A DNA stretch of 64,000 bases. Origin: Chelonoidis abingdonii (taxonomy: Eukaryota; Chordata; Testudines; Testudinidae). The notes below the pieces were generated by a model that saw nothing but the letters and a program-made list of their open reading frames with translations, made no database searches and was not told the DNA's origin. Within the stretch, counting starts at the first letter, position 1. Every line of letters starts with the position of its first letter. Where the stretch lies: assembly GCF_003597395.2 (NCBI RefSeq), contig NC_133770.1, forward strand, positions 298,341,827 through 298,405,826. Direction: 5' to 3'. The position numbers and the translations under genes were made by a program. Shown here piece after piece: positions 42,931-54,131 of the stretch.

Positions 42931-43765
42931 TGTTTCTGTACTGGCCAGGGATAGACAAAATGTCCTTCAATAGGATTTCATGGTGTAGGAGCCCATGCAT
43001 TTCTCTCACACTGATGAACACCTCTGAGCTGGATTTCTCAGGCATCGGCCCTACTGCCTCCCAGCTGGGCAGTAAGCTAGAGCTTCTTGCTTGTTCTCTC
43101 TGTTGTGACGAGGGAGGAAACATGGCACAAAGGGGAAAATGACGTTTCTTACCTTTGATGCAGCTTAAATTCTGAGGCCCAGGACAGGCTAAAGGGAACC
43201 ATCTCCTCCCCAGGAAGTGCCTCTGCTTGCTGGGTTTTTCTCTCCTCTCTGCTCTGTGCATGGTGCCCAGCATTGAATCTTAAAGGAGCTGGGCAAAGGG
43301 TTGGAGGTTCGCTCAGGACAGGCACTCCCCCAGCTCTGCCGTCCGTCCCAAAGGCTGCAAAAGCAGCCTGGAAGGGTTCGGGGGACAGATGTTATTATCA
43401 GTGCTTCCTGCCGGTGAGGCAGGAGGTTCCTCGTGGAATTTCAGCACCTCTGGTTCCTTTCTCCTCCAGAAGCGGGGAGCTCCAAGACGCAGCGGGAAAA
43501 CAATATCAGTCATCATGGAGGGAGTGGAAGTTAATCATCTTTTTTTTTTAAACCCCATGAAAGGTTCAGTTGTTTCAGACACAGGCTTGGAGAGTGTCGG
43601 ATTTTAATCCTCCTTTCTCAGGGCCTGATCCCACTCATGGGACCCTTTCTGTGGCCTTCAGTGGGCTTTGGCTCACGCCTTTGGTAATCAGATGGAGTTG
43701 TGTGTTTACTTGTAGGTACATGAGGGATGCAAAGGTCTGAGAAGTGGGGCACTTGGATAATAACA
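42931..43765. other. Single-copy sequence, no gene recognised
   Basis: Frames on both strands around 43,270-43,550 are short and unsupported. A poly-T run lies at about 43,541-43,550. Confidence 0.4.
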
Positions 43766-43767
43766 GA

Positions 43768-43965
43768 AATAAATACTTAGCACTAATATAGGGTTTTGCA
43801 AACAGTGAATTAATCTTCACAGTGCCCCTGTGAGTGGGTATTATCCCCATTTTGCAGAAGGGGAAACTGAGGCACAGAGACAGTAAGTGATTTGCCCAAG
43901 GACATAGATAGCAAGAGCCCTGGGCTCCCTAGCCTGCACTCAGTTCACTAGAGCACACCCCCTTG
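43768..43965 (-). repeat. MIR-type SINE, antisense
   Basis: TTAGCACTAATATAGGG, CAGTGCCCCTGTGAGTGGG, TTATCCCCATTTTGCAGAAG, GGGAAACTGAGGCACAGAG and TTTGCCCAAGGACATAGAT are the reverse of the local SINE body and tail. Confidence 0.85.
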
Positions 43966-45315
43966 TAATACAAGGCAGACCCCGTGGACGAGGCTTGTGA
44001 CTGTCCGTGGGTGGCTTGATGGACACAGAGCTGCTCTCTGCTGGATGGACTTGATCAGATTGGTGTATCTGTCAATTCTGACCAGCGACAGTCCTTCCTC
44101 AGGGTAAGTCAGTGCAGGGGCCCAGCAGCCTTCCCCTCTCCCCCTGGCTCCAGGGCCAGCTCCAGGAACCAGCTTGCTTCTTCTAACTAAGGAGTCTCCT
44201 CCCAGCCTTTCCCAGCTGGCTCTAATAATCACACAGAGCTGGCTGGCCCCTAAGCCCCCACCTCCCCGCCCCTCAGCCCTTAAAGGGGCAGGCTACCCTG
44301 TTACCAGAAGCCCTGCTAAGCCAATGGTGGCCTGGATGTCTCCTGGGAAAGGTCACTGATCTGATTGGGGCCCAGGCCAGCAGTGACTGCAGCTGTCCGC
44401 TGTGCATGAGATGAATCTGTGGGAACTATCTTGCTGCAGGCCCCAGCCCTTTAAAAAGCTGGAGACGGCTCCTAATTCAGATGACCTTGGCTCTTGTATC
44501 CATCAGCAAGATCCTGCTCGCCATCCAACACATGCCCCATCCCAGGGCGGGCGCGAGGGGCCAACAGGAGCCGGCGGCAAGCAGGGGGTTATATTTCACA
44601 CCCCGGCCTGCGTCTGATAAGAGCCAATAAGGGCAGCTCCGTCTCCATTACAGACAATTCTTAAGTTACTCGTGTCTCGGCTGCTGCGGATATGTAATCC
44701 GGGACCTGGCAGAGGAAGCATGGGCAGGAGGGGATCGTGAGCTGGTGGCTTCTCTTTAAAGCTGAGGGTCAGGCTAAGGGCGGCAAGGGAAAGTGAGATA
44801 CCAGGGGCAATGAGCACCCATCATATGGCATTAAAATACTCCAGAGTGTCCCATTAGCATGTCAGAACCCCAGCACAGCTCATTGCTCAATCAGCTGGCA
44901 TTGCCTCATCCTGTAATTACTGTATGCCCAAGGAAGAGATAGTCCCTGCCCCCAAGGAGTTTACAATCTATATGGTTATGCCAGATGGCATCTTCACATA
45001 ACTGACCCCACCTGGGCCATCAGGGAGGTTTAAACCCAGGACCTTCAGCACTAAAATCATGAGTCTCTACTGCTTTCAGCTAGAGGAATGACTCATTGAT
45101 GGCCCTTGTACTCTTGTGTAGACTTGCCACAAGGAAGCTAATTGAGCTTCCATTGAAGTCAATGAAAAGACCCCCATTCTCTTCACTGGGTATTGAATCA
45201 CACCCCAGGAGAAGTGATGAGCGTGGTGTAAGAGTCTATGTAAAATAGAACAGAATAGACAAAGACCCACTCTCTGTTAGTTTCAGTCATGCCCTCTGAA
45301 GCCTCATGGCTGGGC
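43966..45315. other. Single-copy sequence, no gene recognised
   Basis: GGGCAGCTCCGTCTCCATTAC and GCGGATATGTAATCCGG at 44,632-44,703 are conserved-looking. GAGTTTACAATCTATATGG at 44,959 is a short interspersed-repeat word. No exon recognised. Confidence 0.4.
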
Positions 45316-45316
45316 T

Positions 45317-45715
45317 TAAGAACATAAGAATGGCCTCAGTGGGTCAGACCAATAGTTCGTCTAGCCCTGTATCCTAGCTTCTAACAGTGGCCAGTGCCAG
45401 ATGCTTCAGAGGGCATGAACAGGACAGGGCAATTTATCAAGTGATCCATTCCCTGTCATCCAGTCCCAGCTTCTTGCTGTCAGAGGTTTAGGGACACCCA
45501 GAGCATGGGGTTGCATCCCTGACCATCTTGGCTTATAGCCACTGGTGGATCTATCTTCAATGAACATATCTAATTCTTTTTTTGAACTCTGTTATAGTTT
45601 TGTCCTTCACAACATCCCCTGGCAATGACTTCCATAGGCTGCCTGTGCATTTTGTGAAGAAGGACTTTCCTATGTTTGTGTTAAACCGGCTGCCTGTTTT
45701 AAACCAGCTTCACAT
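45317..45715 (-). mobile_element. CR1 3' region, antisense
   Basis: TAAGAACATAAGAATGGCC, GTGGGTCAGACCAATAG, TCACAACATCCCCTGGCAA and TGTGCATTTTGTGAAGAAGG correspond to the same CR1 subfamily as 22,239-22,735 but more diverged. 5'-truncated; no coding part retained. Confidence 0.85.
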
Positions 45716-45984
45716 GGTCCCAGCACCTGTCTGACTTCTTTGAGGACATTGGTCATTTCAAAAGCAAAACACAAATGCAGCTGGGTTGTGAGCATGATGT
45801 TGTGTTGGTTCTCAGGTGAGCTGAACACTGGCTGGTGTCACCAGGCCTTGGGGAATGGTGAGTGACTGATCAGAGCTTGCTTTGTGATCTGCAGTTTGTT
45901 CAAGCTATTAGACCTCCATAAATATACTGATAATGATCAAGTGGCATTTCTTTAATAGCAGGAACTATCCTGTTACATCGAAAT

Positions 45985-46565
45985 GAAGCATGTGGTTAAA
46001 CAGACTCAGGGCACTTCCTGCAAAGACAATGCTGCTCGCGGTTTACGCCCTTCAGATACTTAGGCAGATGTCATGTTGCCTCTTGGTCTTGCTCAGCCAC
46101 ACTGTACACGTTCAGCTCTGTTCATCTCCCCTTGTAAATCAATCTCTCAGTCCTTTTCAGTATTCCTTTATGAGCCCTCTGCAACGTGCCAATATCTGAC
46201 TGGTAAGGAGAGGACCAGAAATTCATCGATTCCCAGGCCAGAAGGGACCATTATGATCATCTAGTCTGACCTCCTGTATTACACAGGCTGTAAGCCTTCC
46301 TTGAATTAATTCCTGGTGGAACTAGAACAGATCTTCTAGAAAAACATCCAGTCTTGATTTACAAGTTTCCAGTGATAGAGAATCTACCACAACCCTTGGA
46401 AAACTGGTGCAATGGTTAATTAGCCTCACTGTTAAAAAGGTGCACCTTATTTCTAGTCTGAATTTGTCTAGTTTTAGCTTCTAGCCCTTGGGCCTTGTTA
46501 GAACTTTGTCTGCTAGACTGAAGAGTCCTACTATCAAATTTCTGTTCGCAAAGTAGGTACTTCAA
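45985..46565 (-). mobile_element. CR1 3' regions, antisense, possibly two copies
   Basis: From 46,221 the sequence TTCATCGATTCCCAGGCCAG, then AAGGGACCATTATGATCATC and GTCTGACCTCCTGTATTAC is a CR1 3' end. It is followed by GTTTCCAGTGATAGAGAATC and GTCTAGTTTTAGCTTC. The upstream 45,985-46,210 (TTAGGCAGATGTCATG, CTCTGTTCATCTCCCC) looks like another, older antisense CR1 piece. Degenerate. Confidence 0.7.
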
Positions 46566-48136
46566 TGAGCACAGCTTCCAGATACAGTTACACCTGAGTG
46601 CGAGCCCTTTGGACTGTATGATTTTTGGGGAAAGCATTCCCTCCTCCTCTCTGTCTGTAAGCCACTTTGTGCGCTGTGGGTGCTATCCACTAGCAACAGT
46701 GATAGTCGTGGCTTCAGGACTTGGCCTGAGGTTTATGGAGTGCAAGAGTCAAAATACAAGAAACAAAACCCAAATTCTTTCATATAACTAGCGACCCCCA
46801 CCGCAGCTGGTGGAATGTGCTGCTATTTCAGATGCCTTCCTCCTCGGACTACTACGTAGGTGTTTTCAGAGAGTTACTTGTGTTCCATCTGGGAGCCTGG
46901 TTGGGCCACCAGTCCTGCCTCATCAGACCACCCTGTTCACCCAGGGAAGCTCTCAGCTGGGAATCTCAGACCTTGCATGCTGGAAAGCAAGTAGGGCACT
47001 TTATAGACCCAATGGGAGCCTCATTCTCCTCACATAATTATTGACACTGGTGCAAAGGGGGCATGGGCGAGTGGGGAGTTGTGATTCAGGAGCGTCTGAC
47101 ATGCACTTTGCACCACTCCGGTGCAAGGCAAAGATGAACCAGACCCAGAGGAACTAACGATCAGGAATAAGGTTGAGTGCAATGACCCAGGTTAGAGTTA
47201 GCTTTAGGCCATGGCTTTGTTTTCACACCATGAGCCCAGGTGCAGCTGTTCACAACTGCTTCCCTCACCACCTTTGCATGAGTCTATAAAATCATTGCAC
47301 CAATTCCTTTCATGAGGGGCTACCCATGGGAATTGGTGCCATGGGTTAAAGGTATGATCATACTGCTGTCTCTGAGGTGGACTTGTTTCTACAGGCACTG
47401 GTCGACTCTGCTTCAGTTAGAGACCAGACCTGGTGAATATGGACTGGGCTTATGAATCACCCTCCCAGTCAGCAACTGATGAGCCCCTCTGGAGTCACAG
47501 CTGGGCAATGGTGGACTTCCAAGGCCTTGGCTAGAGGCCAGGCATACAGCCGAGAAGTGCCTGATCCCCGGAGAGGAGGCCCGCGGAGAGGAAGAGGCAC
47601 AAGACTAGGAGATGGGCTGAACCCTCGTTAGCAGGTCTGTCCGCCATTCTGGTTTCAGAGGGAATTGTGGTTCCCATGCATGTAGGCGGAGTGATGAGTG
47701 GTAGAGAGGGCTAGTGAATCCATCAATCACTCATCTAAGATTGCTGGCCTGACTGCTGCAAAATGTGTATTAAAAAAAAGAAACATTAAGGGCTTTAATA
47801 ATTTAAGTCACTCTTAACTACACCCAGCAATTTAAACAATTGGAATGGTTTAAATATTTGGAAAGAAGATCGAGCTGGAAAATGATTTATGGCTGGGACT
47901 GACAGGTTCAACTTGGCTCTGCTCTGCAGATTGGCACAGTCTCGATACATACGTGGTCACTTACATCACTTGATACGTCCCGTGTTCCAAGCTAAGACCA
48001 CTTCCAGCATGGCACTTGGCTGATGGGGCAGCTGGCTGGCTATGGAGGTTCCTGCCAGGACACATCCAGTTCAGGTGGTGGCTGAAAGCTGCTCATGTGG
48101 GAGTACGGTGGCATGGCTGATGAGAAAGGAGTGGGT
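46566..48136. other. Single-copy sequence with an AT-rich block
   Basis: No gene recognised. The AT-rich block at 47,758-47,900 (AAGGGCTTTAATAATTTAAG, CAATTTAAACAATTGG, GTTTAAATATTTGG) is the most conserved-looking part. Confidence 0.35.
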
Positions 48137-48206
48137 GGCTGATCCAAAGCCCATTGAACTCAATGGAAAGGCAGACATGGATGTCAAGGAGCTTTGGATC
48201 AGGCCT
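48137..48206. mobile_element. Short palindromic MITE (GATCCAAAGC family)
   Basis: Left GGCTGATCCAAAGCCC and right GAGCTTTGGATCAGGCC are inverted repeats, with CATTGAACTCAATGG palindromic in between. Same family as 5,402-5,466. Confidence 0.6.
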
Positions 48207-48479
48207 GCACAGGTCTCTGTCCAATTCCCATTGGATAGGCCTCCACACCATGAAATCTCTCATCTCCTTTGCTGCTACCTGGTACATTGTTCAGCAGCCT
48301 TATTAGAAGTCAAGGACTCCTGGGGCCATAGGGACCCAACTATCTTCTCAAGCAAATAGATGCTCTCCCCAAAATAGGGGTGAGGCACACAGTGGGGTTG
48401 GTGTTTGTGCTGTGCGTGTCCTGGGAGCAATATCTTCTACTTCTCGTGAACCCTGAGCTGTAAACAGCAATAATCATAC

Positions 48480-48725
48480 AGTGATGTTCCCTTCTCAAAA
48501 GCACTTTACAAATGCCAACGTGTCAATTCGCACAACATCCCTGTGCATTAGGACAGTAAGTCTTATTGTCTCCATTTTACAGAGAGGGAAACTGAGTCAC
48601 AGAAGTTAAGCAACACACGCTCCCAAAGCCAGAGAGGGAGTCAGTGTTAGATATGAGATTAGAGGTTGCCGTTGCCCAGGTCTTGTGCTCAGCCCTGGCT
48701 GTAAGTGCTACCATAGTATAAATGT
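48480..48725 (-). repeat. MIR-type SINE, antisense
   Basis: AAAGCACTTTACAAATGCC, CACAACATCCCTGTGCATTA, GTCTCCATTTTACAGAGAG, GGAAACTGAGTCACAGAAG and CAGGTCTTGTGCTCAGCCC give the whole SINE in reverse order, including the head. Confidence 0.85.
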
Positions 48726-48739
48726 TTAACTAAAGGAGA

Positions 48740-48945
48740 CATAGTTGCCTAATACACAGGGCACCTGACTGGAACTCAGGAGGCCTGGTTCTATTTCTGC
48801 TCTGCCACTAGCTAGTGGGCACGTCATGTCACGTCACTGCCCATGCCTCAGTTTCCCCCTCTGCAAAGTGAAGAGAGTGATACTGACCTCCTTGGTAACA
48901 GAAATTGAGATCCACTGGTAAGAAACACTATATAACAGCTATGTG
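48740..48945 (+). repeat. MIR-type SINE, sense
   Basis: TAGTTGCCTAATACACAGGG, AACTCAGGAGGCCTGGTTC, CACTGCCCATGCCTCAGTTT and CCCCCTCTGCAAAGTGAAG follow MIR order. It lies tail to head-on with the antisense copy directly upstream. Confidence 0.85.
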
Positions 48946-49470
48946 CTGGTACTCTTAACATTAGCAATACCCTCAGGAAAAAACAGATCTATAGACCCTT
49001 TGTCCTGTTCCAAGCCTAGTGGGCCTCCTGGAACCAGTTTTTGGGGAACCCCTCTTCCATTCAGTTCCCCCCAAATTCAGTCCGACTTCAGTCTTGTCGC
49101 TCAGGTTCTTTTTTTGTCACACAGCAAAGCTATGGTGAGTTGATCAGTCTCAAGCGTAGCGGGTGGATCTAGGACATGCCACACATCCAAAGTTACACAG
49201 CAAATCTCTTTTTAGGGAGATATTTACACATTGCATCACATTTACTCTACATTGTATCGCGTGTTTTGGGATTGGCTCGGTTATTTTGTATGAACCAATC
49301 TCTGTACAGCATATGCGGTCCACACTCTGTCCATGTACAATGTACTCTTTGCCTCATTATTACATTCATGACTTATCCATTGTTATCCGGTCCGTTGTAA
49401 ATTTCCCTAGGTGTTCCCCCTTCGTTTAGCTAGTACAAACATTCTGTTTCCAGCCTGCTGATCCTTTCAC
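48946..49470. other. Single-copy sequence, no gene recognised
   Basis: No exon or named repeat recognised. Short AT-rich frames only. Confidence 0.4.
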
Positions 49471-49595
49471 TAGAGTGACCAGATGTCCCAATTTTATAGG
49501 GACAGTCCTGATTTTTGGTCTTCTTTTTCTTATATAGGCTCCTATTACCCCCCACCCCCGTCCCGATTTTTCACACTTGCTGTCTGGTCACCCTA
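49471..49595. mobile_element. Non-autonomous hAT element (TAGGGTGACC family), youngest-looking copy
   Basis: 125 bp; TAGAGTGACCAGATGTCCC on the left and the inverted TCTGGTCACCCTA on the right. Internal CTTATATAGGCTCCTATTA and ACCCCCCACCCCCGTCCCG match the family well. Perfect 8-bp duplication CCTTTCAC at 49,463-49,470 and 49,596-49,603. Confidence 0.95.
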
Positions 49596-49603
49596 CCTTT
49601 CAC

Positions 49604-50439
49604 CTCCCTAATCCTGTCTTCCAGGAAATGAGACCTCTCCCATGTCTAATTACTCTTGTCAGGCCAGGCGTACATCAGTAGGAGCCAAGTTAAAATTTCC
49701 AAATGGAATGTACTAAAGCGTGTTTTAAATTCTCTCTTTGGCCTTGTTTTATTCTCTTCGCCATTAATTGAATCACTTTACAGGGGTGTATGCCAATGGC
49801 TTGATCCACAACCCAATGAAATCAATAGTGATATCGATCAAGCCCCACACACATACCCTGGCTCCATCATTCTTGCACACAAGCTGCCATCTTGTGTGAT
49901 CTTTCCCCTTGCCCCTTAAAGATTTTCCTGCCCAGCTCAGACTAAAATGTCATCACAATGCCATGCCTGCTAACAATCAACTGTTCCATTACTGCCCAGA
50001 GATTACATTATAATCAGATCCAATCCCTTTCCCCACCCCAGCAATTGCATGTCTAGCAATATTTCTCTCCATAGTTTGCACTGAAACAGGCATGCGAACC
50101 CTTGTCACTGAGAATTAATTCGTGTAAAACAATGTTTATATTAACCATTCATTTATCGACTTCTGGTTGGTGGGTCAATATCAAAACTCATGGTCCCTTG
50201 AGGGCTACATATTGACCTCAGCTTCCTCTCAGGTCAATATTCCCATCTCAGGTCAATACATCTTGACACTGACCTCAGCAGAAGTCAATAGTATCTGCAT
50301 ATTATTATATTGTCAGAAGCTTAGAAACATACAATTGTGTTTCTTGGATGTAAGGCAGCTCATGAGTCACTTAGACGTATTGAAAGGTATTAAAGTGCAC
50401 TTCTTGATCCCCAGACGTATTCAGTTACGTTTGAAAATT
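49604..50439. other. Single-copy sequence, no gene recognised
   Basis: AGGTCAATA/GACCTCAG words recur four times at 50,175-50,290 (GGTCAATATCA, TATTGACCTCAG, AGGTCAATATTCC, AGGTCAATACATC), a small local repeat cluster. No exon recognised. Confidence 0.4.
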
Positions 50440-50715
50440 ATTATTTATTATTTGTTTATTTGTATTGTGGTAGCACTTAGGACCCTGGATATGGAGCAGG
50501 GCCCCATTGTGCTGGGACCAAAAGATGATCTCAGCCCCCAAAAGCTTACAGCCTAAGACGGGAGACAGCAGACGGATACAGACAGACCGATGGGGAGGTA
50601 CAAGGAAACAGCCAATAGTTATCACGATGACCAGCCACAGGCTCAGCATTCCAGCAGCCTAACTTGTCAAACTTTTCATGCAGCATTTTCAATGGATATG
50701 AGTGAGGAAAGATTG
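50440..50715 (+). repeat. Interspersed repeat (GGCCCCATTGTGC type)
   Basis: TTATTATTTGTTTATTTG, AGCACTTAGGACCCTGG, AGGGCCCCATTGTGCTGGG, AAAGCTTACAGCCTAAGAC and GGAGGTACAAGGAAACAGCC are in the order I know from a dispersed amniote repeat. A shorter copy lies at 42,800-42,930. Class uncertain. Confidence 0.6.
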
Positions 50716-50776
50716 TGTTTGTCAAGACCACAGACAAGGATGTTGCAGTAATTGAGACACACGATGATAAGAGCAG

Positions 50777-51000
50777 TGTTTCTCATACTGGGGTCACCAC
50801 TTGTGTATGGAAAGTCCCTGGTGGGCCGGGCAGGTTTGTTTACCTGCCCCGTCTGCAGGTCCTGCCGTGGTTCACCGCTTCAGGACAATGGGAGCAGCGG
50901 GAAGCAGCGCGGGCCGAGAGACTTACTGGCTGCCGCTTCCAGCAACTCCCACTGGCCAGGAGCAGCGATCGAATGGACCTGCAGACAGGGCAGGTAAACT
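50777..51000. mobile_element. Foldback hAT element, right end lost
   Basis: Left terminus CAGTGTTTCTCATACTGGGG. The interior is palindromic: TTTACCTGCCCCGTCTGCAGG at about 50,840 pairs with GACCTGCAGACAGGGCAGG at about 50,980, and GCTTCAGGACAATGGGAGC pairs with the CTCCCACTGGCC segment. The right terminus is missing where the CR1 begins. Confidence 0.7.
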
Positions 51001-51405
51001 GAAAAAGATTTGGGGGATTCAAGGAGCTCAATCTATTTCGCTTAACAAAGAGAAGGTTAAGAAGTGACTTGTTCACTTTCTACAAGTGTCTACATGGAGC
51101 ATAAACATTTAATAACGGGCTCTTCAGTCTAGCAGAGAAAAGTCTAATGCAATCCAATAGCCAGAAGTTAAAGCTAGACAAATTCAGACTGGAAACAAGG
51201 CAGTGAGGGTAATTATCCATTGGAACGACTTACCAAGGGTTGCGTTGGATTCTCTATCACTAACAATTTTTAAATCCAGATGGGCTGTTTTTCTAAAAGA
51301 TCTGCTCTAGGAATGACTTGGGAGCAGTTCTCTGGCCTGTGTTATAGAGGAGGCCAGACTAGATGATTACAATGGTCCTTTCTGACCATGGTATCTCTGA
51401 ATTTA
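51001..51405 (+). mobile_element. CR1 3' UTR, sense
   Basis: TAACGGGCTCTTCAGTCTAG, AAGTTAAAGCTAGACAAATT, TCTCTGGCCTGTGTTATAG, GGCCAGACTAGATGATTAC and CTTTCTGACCATGGTATCTC are sense 3' UTR of a CR1 subfamily. It abuts the foldback hAT, whose right end may have been lost on insertion. Confidence 0.8.
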
Positions 51406-51412
51406 TATAAAA

Positions 51413-51465
51413 ACAGCAGAACCACTGATGCCGCAGCTGATGCTCAGCATCTGAGAACCGCTGGT
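51413..51465. mobile_element. hAT terminal fragment
   Basis: AGAACCACTGATGC and GCATCTGAGAACCGCTGG frame a small palindrome GCAGCTGATGCTCAGCATC. These look like hAT terminal sequences (complement of CAGTGGTTCTCA). A remnant only. Confidence 0.4.
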
Positions 51466-51926
51466 TCTTCCTTTAAACCTGAGCGTGATTGCCAGCCACA
51501 GCTGCTTTCCAGCTATGGATCAGAATGACATATTCTTGTTTCATATTTATATGGCACTTTATGGGGATAATGTACCTAGGACCCTGTTCAGGTCATTGAC
51601 TCTCACTCTGCATCCCCCTAGTCTGATCAGCTGAGAAATTTTCTTTGTGATGCTGTTAGAAAGCAGACCCCTGAGCTGAGCAGTCAAAGGGTATTTAGAA
51701 GGATAGCTCTTCACCATCACACTCACATACGGGCCAGGAAATCACAGTTCTTACCTGCAGCCTCTTCATCCGAGACTCCAGTGCAGGAGCCGGGATCTGC
51801 CAGCCACCAAGCTTTCCTGCCTCAGGGTTTTTCTGATGGAGCAAATGAGCTGCCAGATCCAGCTAATGGAAATGTAATTGCCAATTAAAAGTTGTTCTGT
51901 TAATTGTGCCGGTTTGAGTGTTTGAA
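51466..51926. other. Single-copy sequence, no gene recognised
   Basis: No exon or repeat family recognised. Confidence 0.35.
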
Positions 51927-51975
51927 TGTGTGTGTGTGTGTGTGCACACGCACGCTTGTGTGTGTATGTGTGAGT
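51927..51975. repeat. (TG)n microsatellite
   Basis: TG run, then CACACGCACGC, then (GT)n again. Alternating purine/pyrimidine with a central inverted switch. Confidence 0.9.
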
Positions 51976-52234
51976 GCCAGGAACCTCTGTCATTGTCACT
52001 GATTCCTGGCTGGATTGCTCTACAGCAGAGTTGGGGAAAACAAAGCCATGCAAATCTCACTGCAAACAACATCCCATTGGCAGGGTCAGGCCGATGGACA
52101 GAATTATCTGTGCTGGTTCTCCACCGCCCCTCGCGTAGCCATTTCTACTTGGGGGTATAAAGCTTGACTTGTCTGAGATGGAAGAGTTTTACACCCACTG
52201 TGCACAGCTGTAGGTGACTAGAGAACTTACAAGG

Positions 52235-52410
52235 CAGAGGAAGGATGGTCCAGTGTTTAGGGCGCAAGAGCAGAACTCAAGAGACCCAGGTTTAATTCCC
52301 TGCTCTGCCACAGACCTTCCCTGCAACTGTGGGCAAGTCACTTAACCTCCCTTTTCCTGCAATATGTTAATGACTGTGAGGTGCTCCAATATTATGGTGA
52401 TGGGAACTGT
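52235..52410 (+). repeat. MIR-type SINE, sense
   Basis: GATGGTCCAGTGTTTAGGGC (head), GAGACCCAGGTTTAATTCC (B box), TGTGGGCAAGTCACTTAACC and CTGTGAGGTGCTCCAATAT (tail) are in full SINE order, though the CCTCAGTTTCCCC core is shortened. Confidence 0.85.
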
Positions 52411-52613
52411 AACAGGGTGGCTTGCTTTTGGGCTGGAGAGCCTGGGGGCTAAGCCAGGCCTGATTACATGATGAGCCCCAAATGAAGGGAACCAGGGGGT
52501 TCCACATAAAAGGCTGCAAGTGAGTGAGTGACTAAGACTGGCAGAAGCAGGAGGCCTGACAGAAAGCAGGGAAAAGCTCTCCAGGTGGGGAGGTCTGGGA
52601 GAGACCCTGCCCA
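52411..52613 (+). mobile_element. Truncated LTR fragment
   Basis: Starts TGTAACAGGGTGGCTTGC with the TGT of an LTR end, and contains CACATAAAAGGCTGCAAG (TATA-like) at about 52,504-52,521. It stops at 52,613 where CR1 sequence begins. I know this start from turtle LTRs. No matching 3' end or duplication. Confidence 0.5.
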
Positions 52614-52674
52614 AGAACATAAGAATGGCCATACTGGGTCAGACCAGGGTCCATCTAGCCCAGTGTCCTGTCTT

Positions 52675-54131
52675 AGAATCATAGAATCAGAGGTTTAGAA
52701 GGGATCACAAGGGTCATCTAGTCTAAACCCCTGCCAAGATGCAGGATTTGTTGTGTCTAAACCACCCCAGATAGCTGGCTCCAGCCTCTTTTTGAAAACC
52801 TCCAGTGAAGGAGCTTCCACACCCTCCCTGGGCGTCTGATCTGCTGTCCTACTGTTCTTACCATTAGGAAGTTTTTCCTGAGATTTATTCTAAATCTGCT
52901 GTGCAGTAGTTTGAACCATTGCTTCTTGTCCTGCCCTCTGTGGCAAAAGGGAAAAACTTTTCTCCATAGTGTTTATGGCAGCCTTTCAAGTATTTGAAGA
53001 CCACTATCATGTCCCCCCGCAACCTCTTCTCTTCCAGATTAAACATGCCCAGTTCCTTCAGCCTTTGCTCATCTGGCCGGCATTCCATCCCTTTGATCAG
53101 CTTTGTTGCTTGCCTCCAGATCCTTTCCAGTCTCTCTACATCCTTTCTATACAAAGGTGACCACAATTGGACACAGTTCTCCAGTTGAGGCCTAACCAGC
53201 GCCAAGTAGAGTGGTACTGTCACTTCCTGTGACTTGCATGCGATGCCTCCATTAATGCAACCCAAAATTGTGTTTGCTTTTTTTGCAACAGCATCTCATT
53301 GCTGACTCATGTTGAGGTTGTGATCTACCACAACCCCCAGCTCCTTCTCAGCAGTGCTGCTGCCAAGCCAGTTATCCCCCATTCTGTATTTGCACGTTTG
53401 GTTTTTCTTCCCTAAGTGCAACACCTTACATTTGTCTTTGTTGAATTTCATTTTGTTGTCTAGCCCAGTTCTCCAATTTATCAAGATCCCTTTGAATTTT
53501 AGCTCCATCCTCCAAAGTGTTTGCAACCCCATCTCTGCCAGCTTCGTGTCATCTGCAAATTTGATCACTGTGCTCTCTGTTCCTACATCCAGGTCATTAA
53601 TAAAAATGTTCAACAGCACCAGACCCAGAACAGATCCCTGTGGAACCCCACTTGAGACCTCCTTCCAATCTGACATAATTCCATTAACAGTTACTCTTTG
53701 TTTGCGCTTGTTTAACCAAATATATATCCACTTAATGGTAGCTCTGTTGAGCCCACATTTGTCCAGCTTACTTATTAAAATGTCATGTGGGACTGTGTCA
53801 AAAGCCTTGCTAAAGTCCAGGTATTTTATGTGCACTGCATTCCTCCTATCCACCAAACCAGTTACCCTGTCAAAGAAGGACATCAAGCTGGTTTGGCATG
53901 ATTTGTTCTTCGTAAATCCATGCTAGTGATCACCCCTTCATCCTCCAGGTATTCGCAAACTGAATGTTTTATACATTGATCTAATAGCTTCCCAGGTATC
54001 AAGATCAGGTTGACTGGTCTATAGGTTCCCGGCTCCTCCTTTCCCCCCTTTTTAACGATGGGCACTACACTAGCCCTTCTCCAGTCTTCCGGGCTCTTGC
54101 CTGTCATCCATGAATTTCCAAATATTATTGC
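52675..54131 (-). mobile_element. Inner CR1 (B), about 1.46 kb
   Basis: Starts with TAGAATCATAGAATCAGAGG (CR1 terminal repeat) and runs through the 3' UTR into ORF2 up to the N-terminal part of the reverse transcriptase. Similar to the copy at 6,518-7,340 but uninterrupted. Inserted into CR1 A. 5'-truncated; right border approximate to a few bases. Confidence 0.85.
53296..54131 (-). pseudogene. Reverse-transcriptase domain of CR1 B
   Basis: The best-preserved coding remnant in the window. The first part (about 54,130-53,890) has DWRRASVVPIVKKGGKEEPG and YRPVNL. The next frame (53,886-53,296, 196 codons) has motif A LDFSKAFDTVPH (residues 23-34), motif B SGVPQGSVLG (79-88) and the catalytic box FADDTK (110-115), then HLGKKNQ. 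A frame shift near 53,885 separates the two parts, and the endonuclease is missing, so it cannot transpose. Confidence 0.9.
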
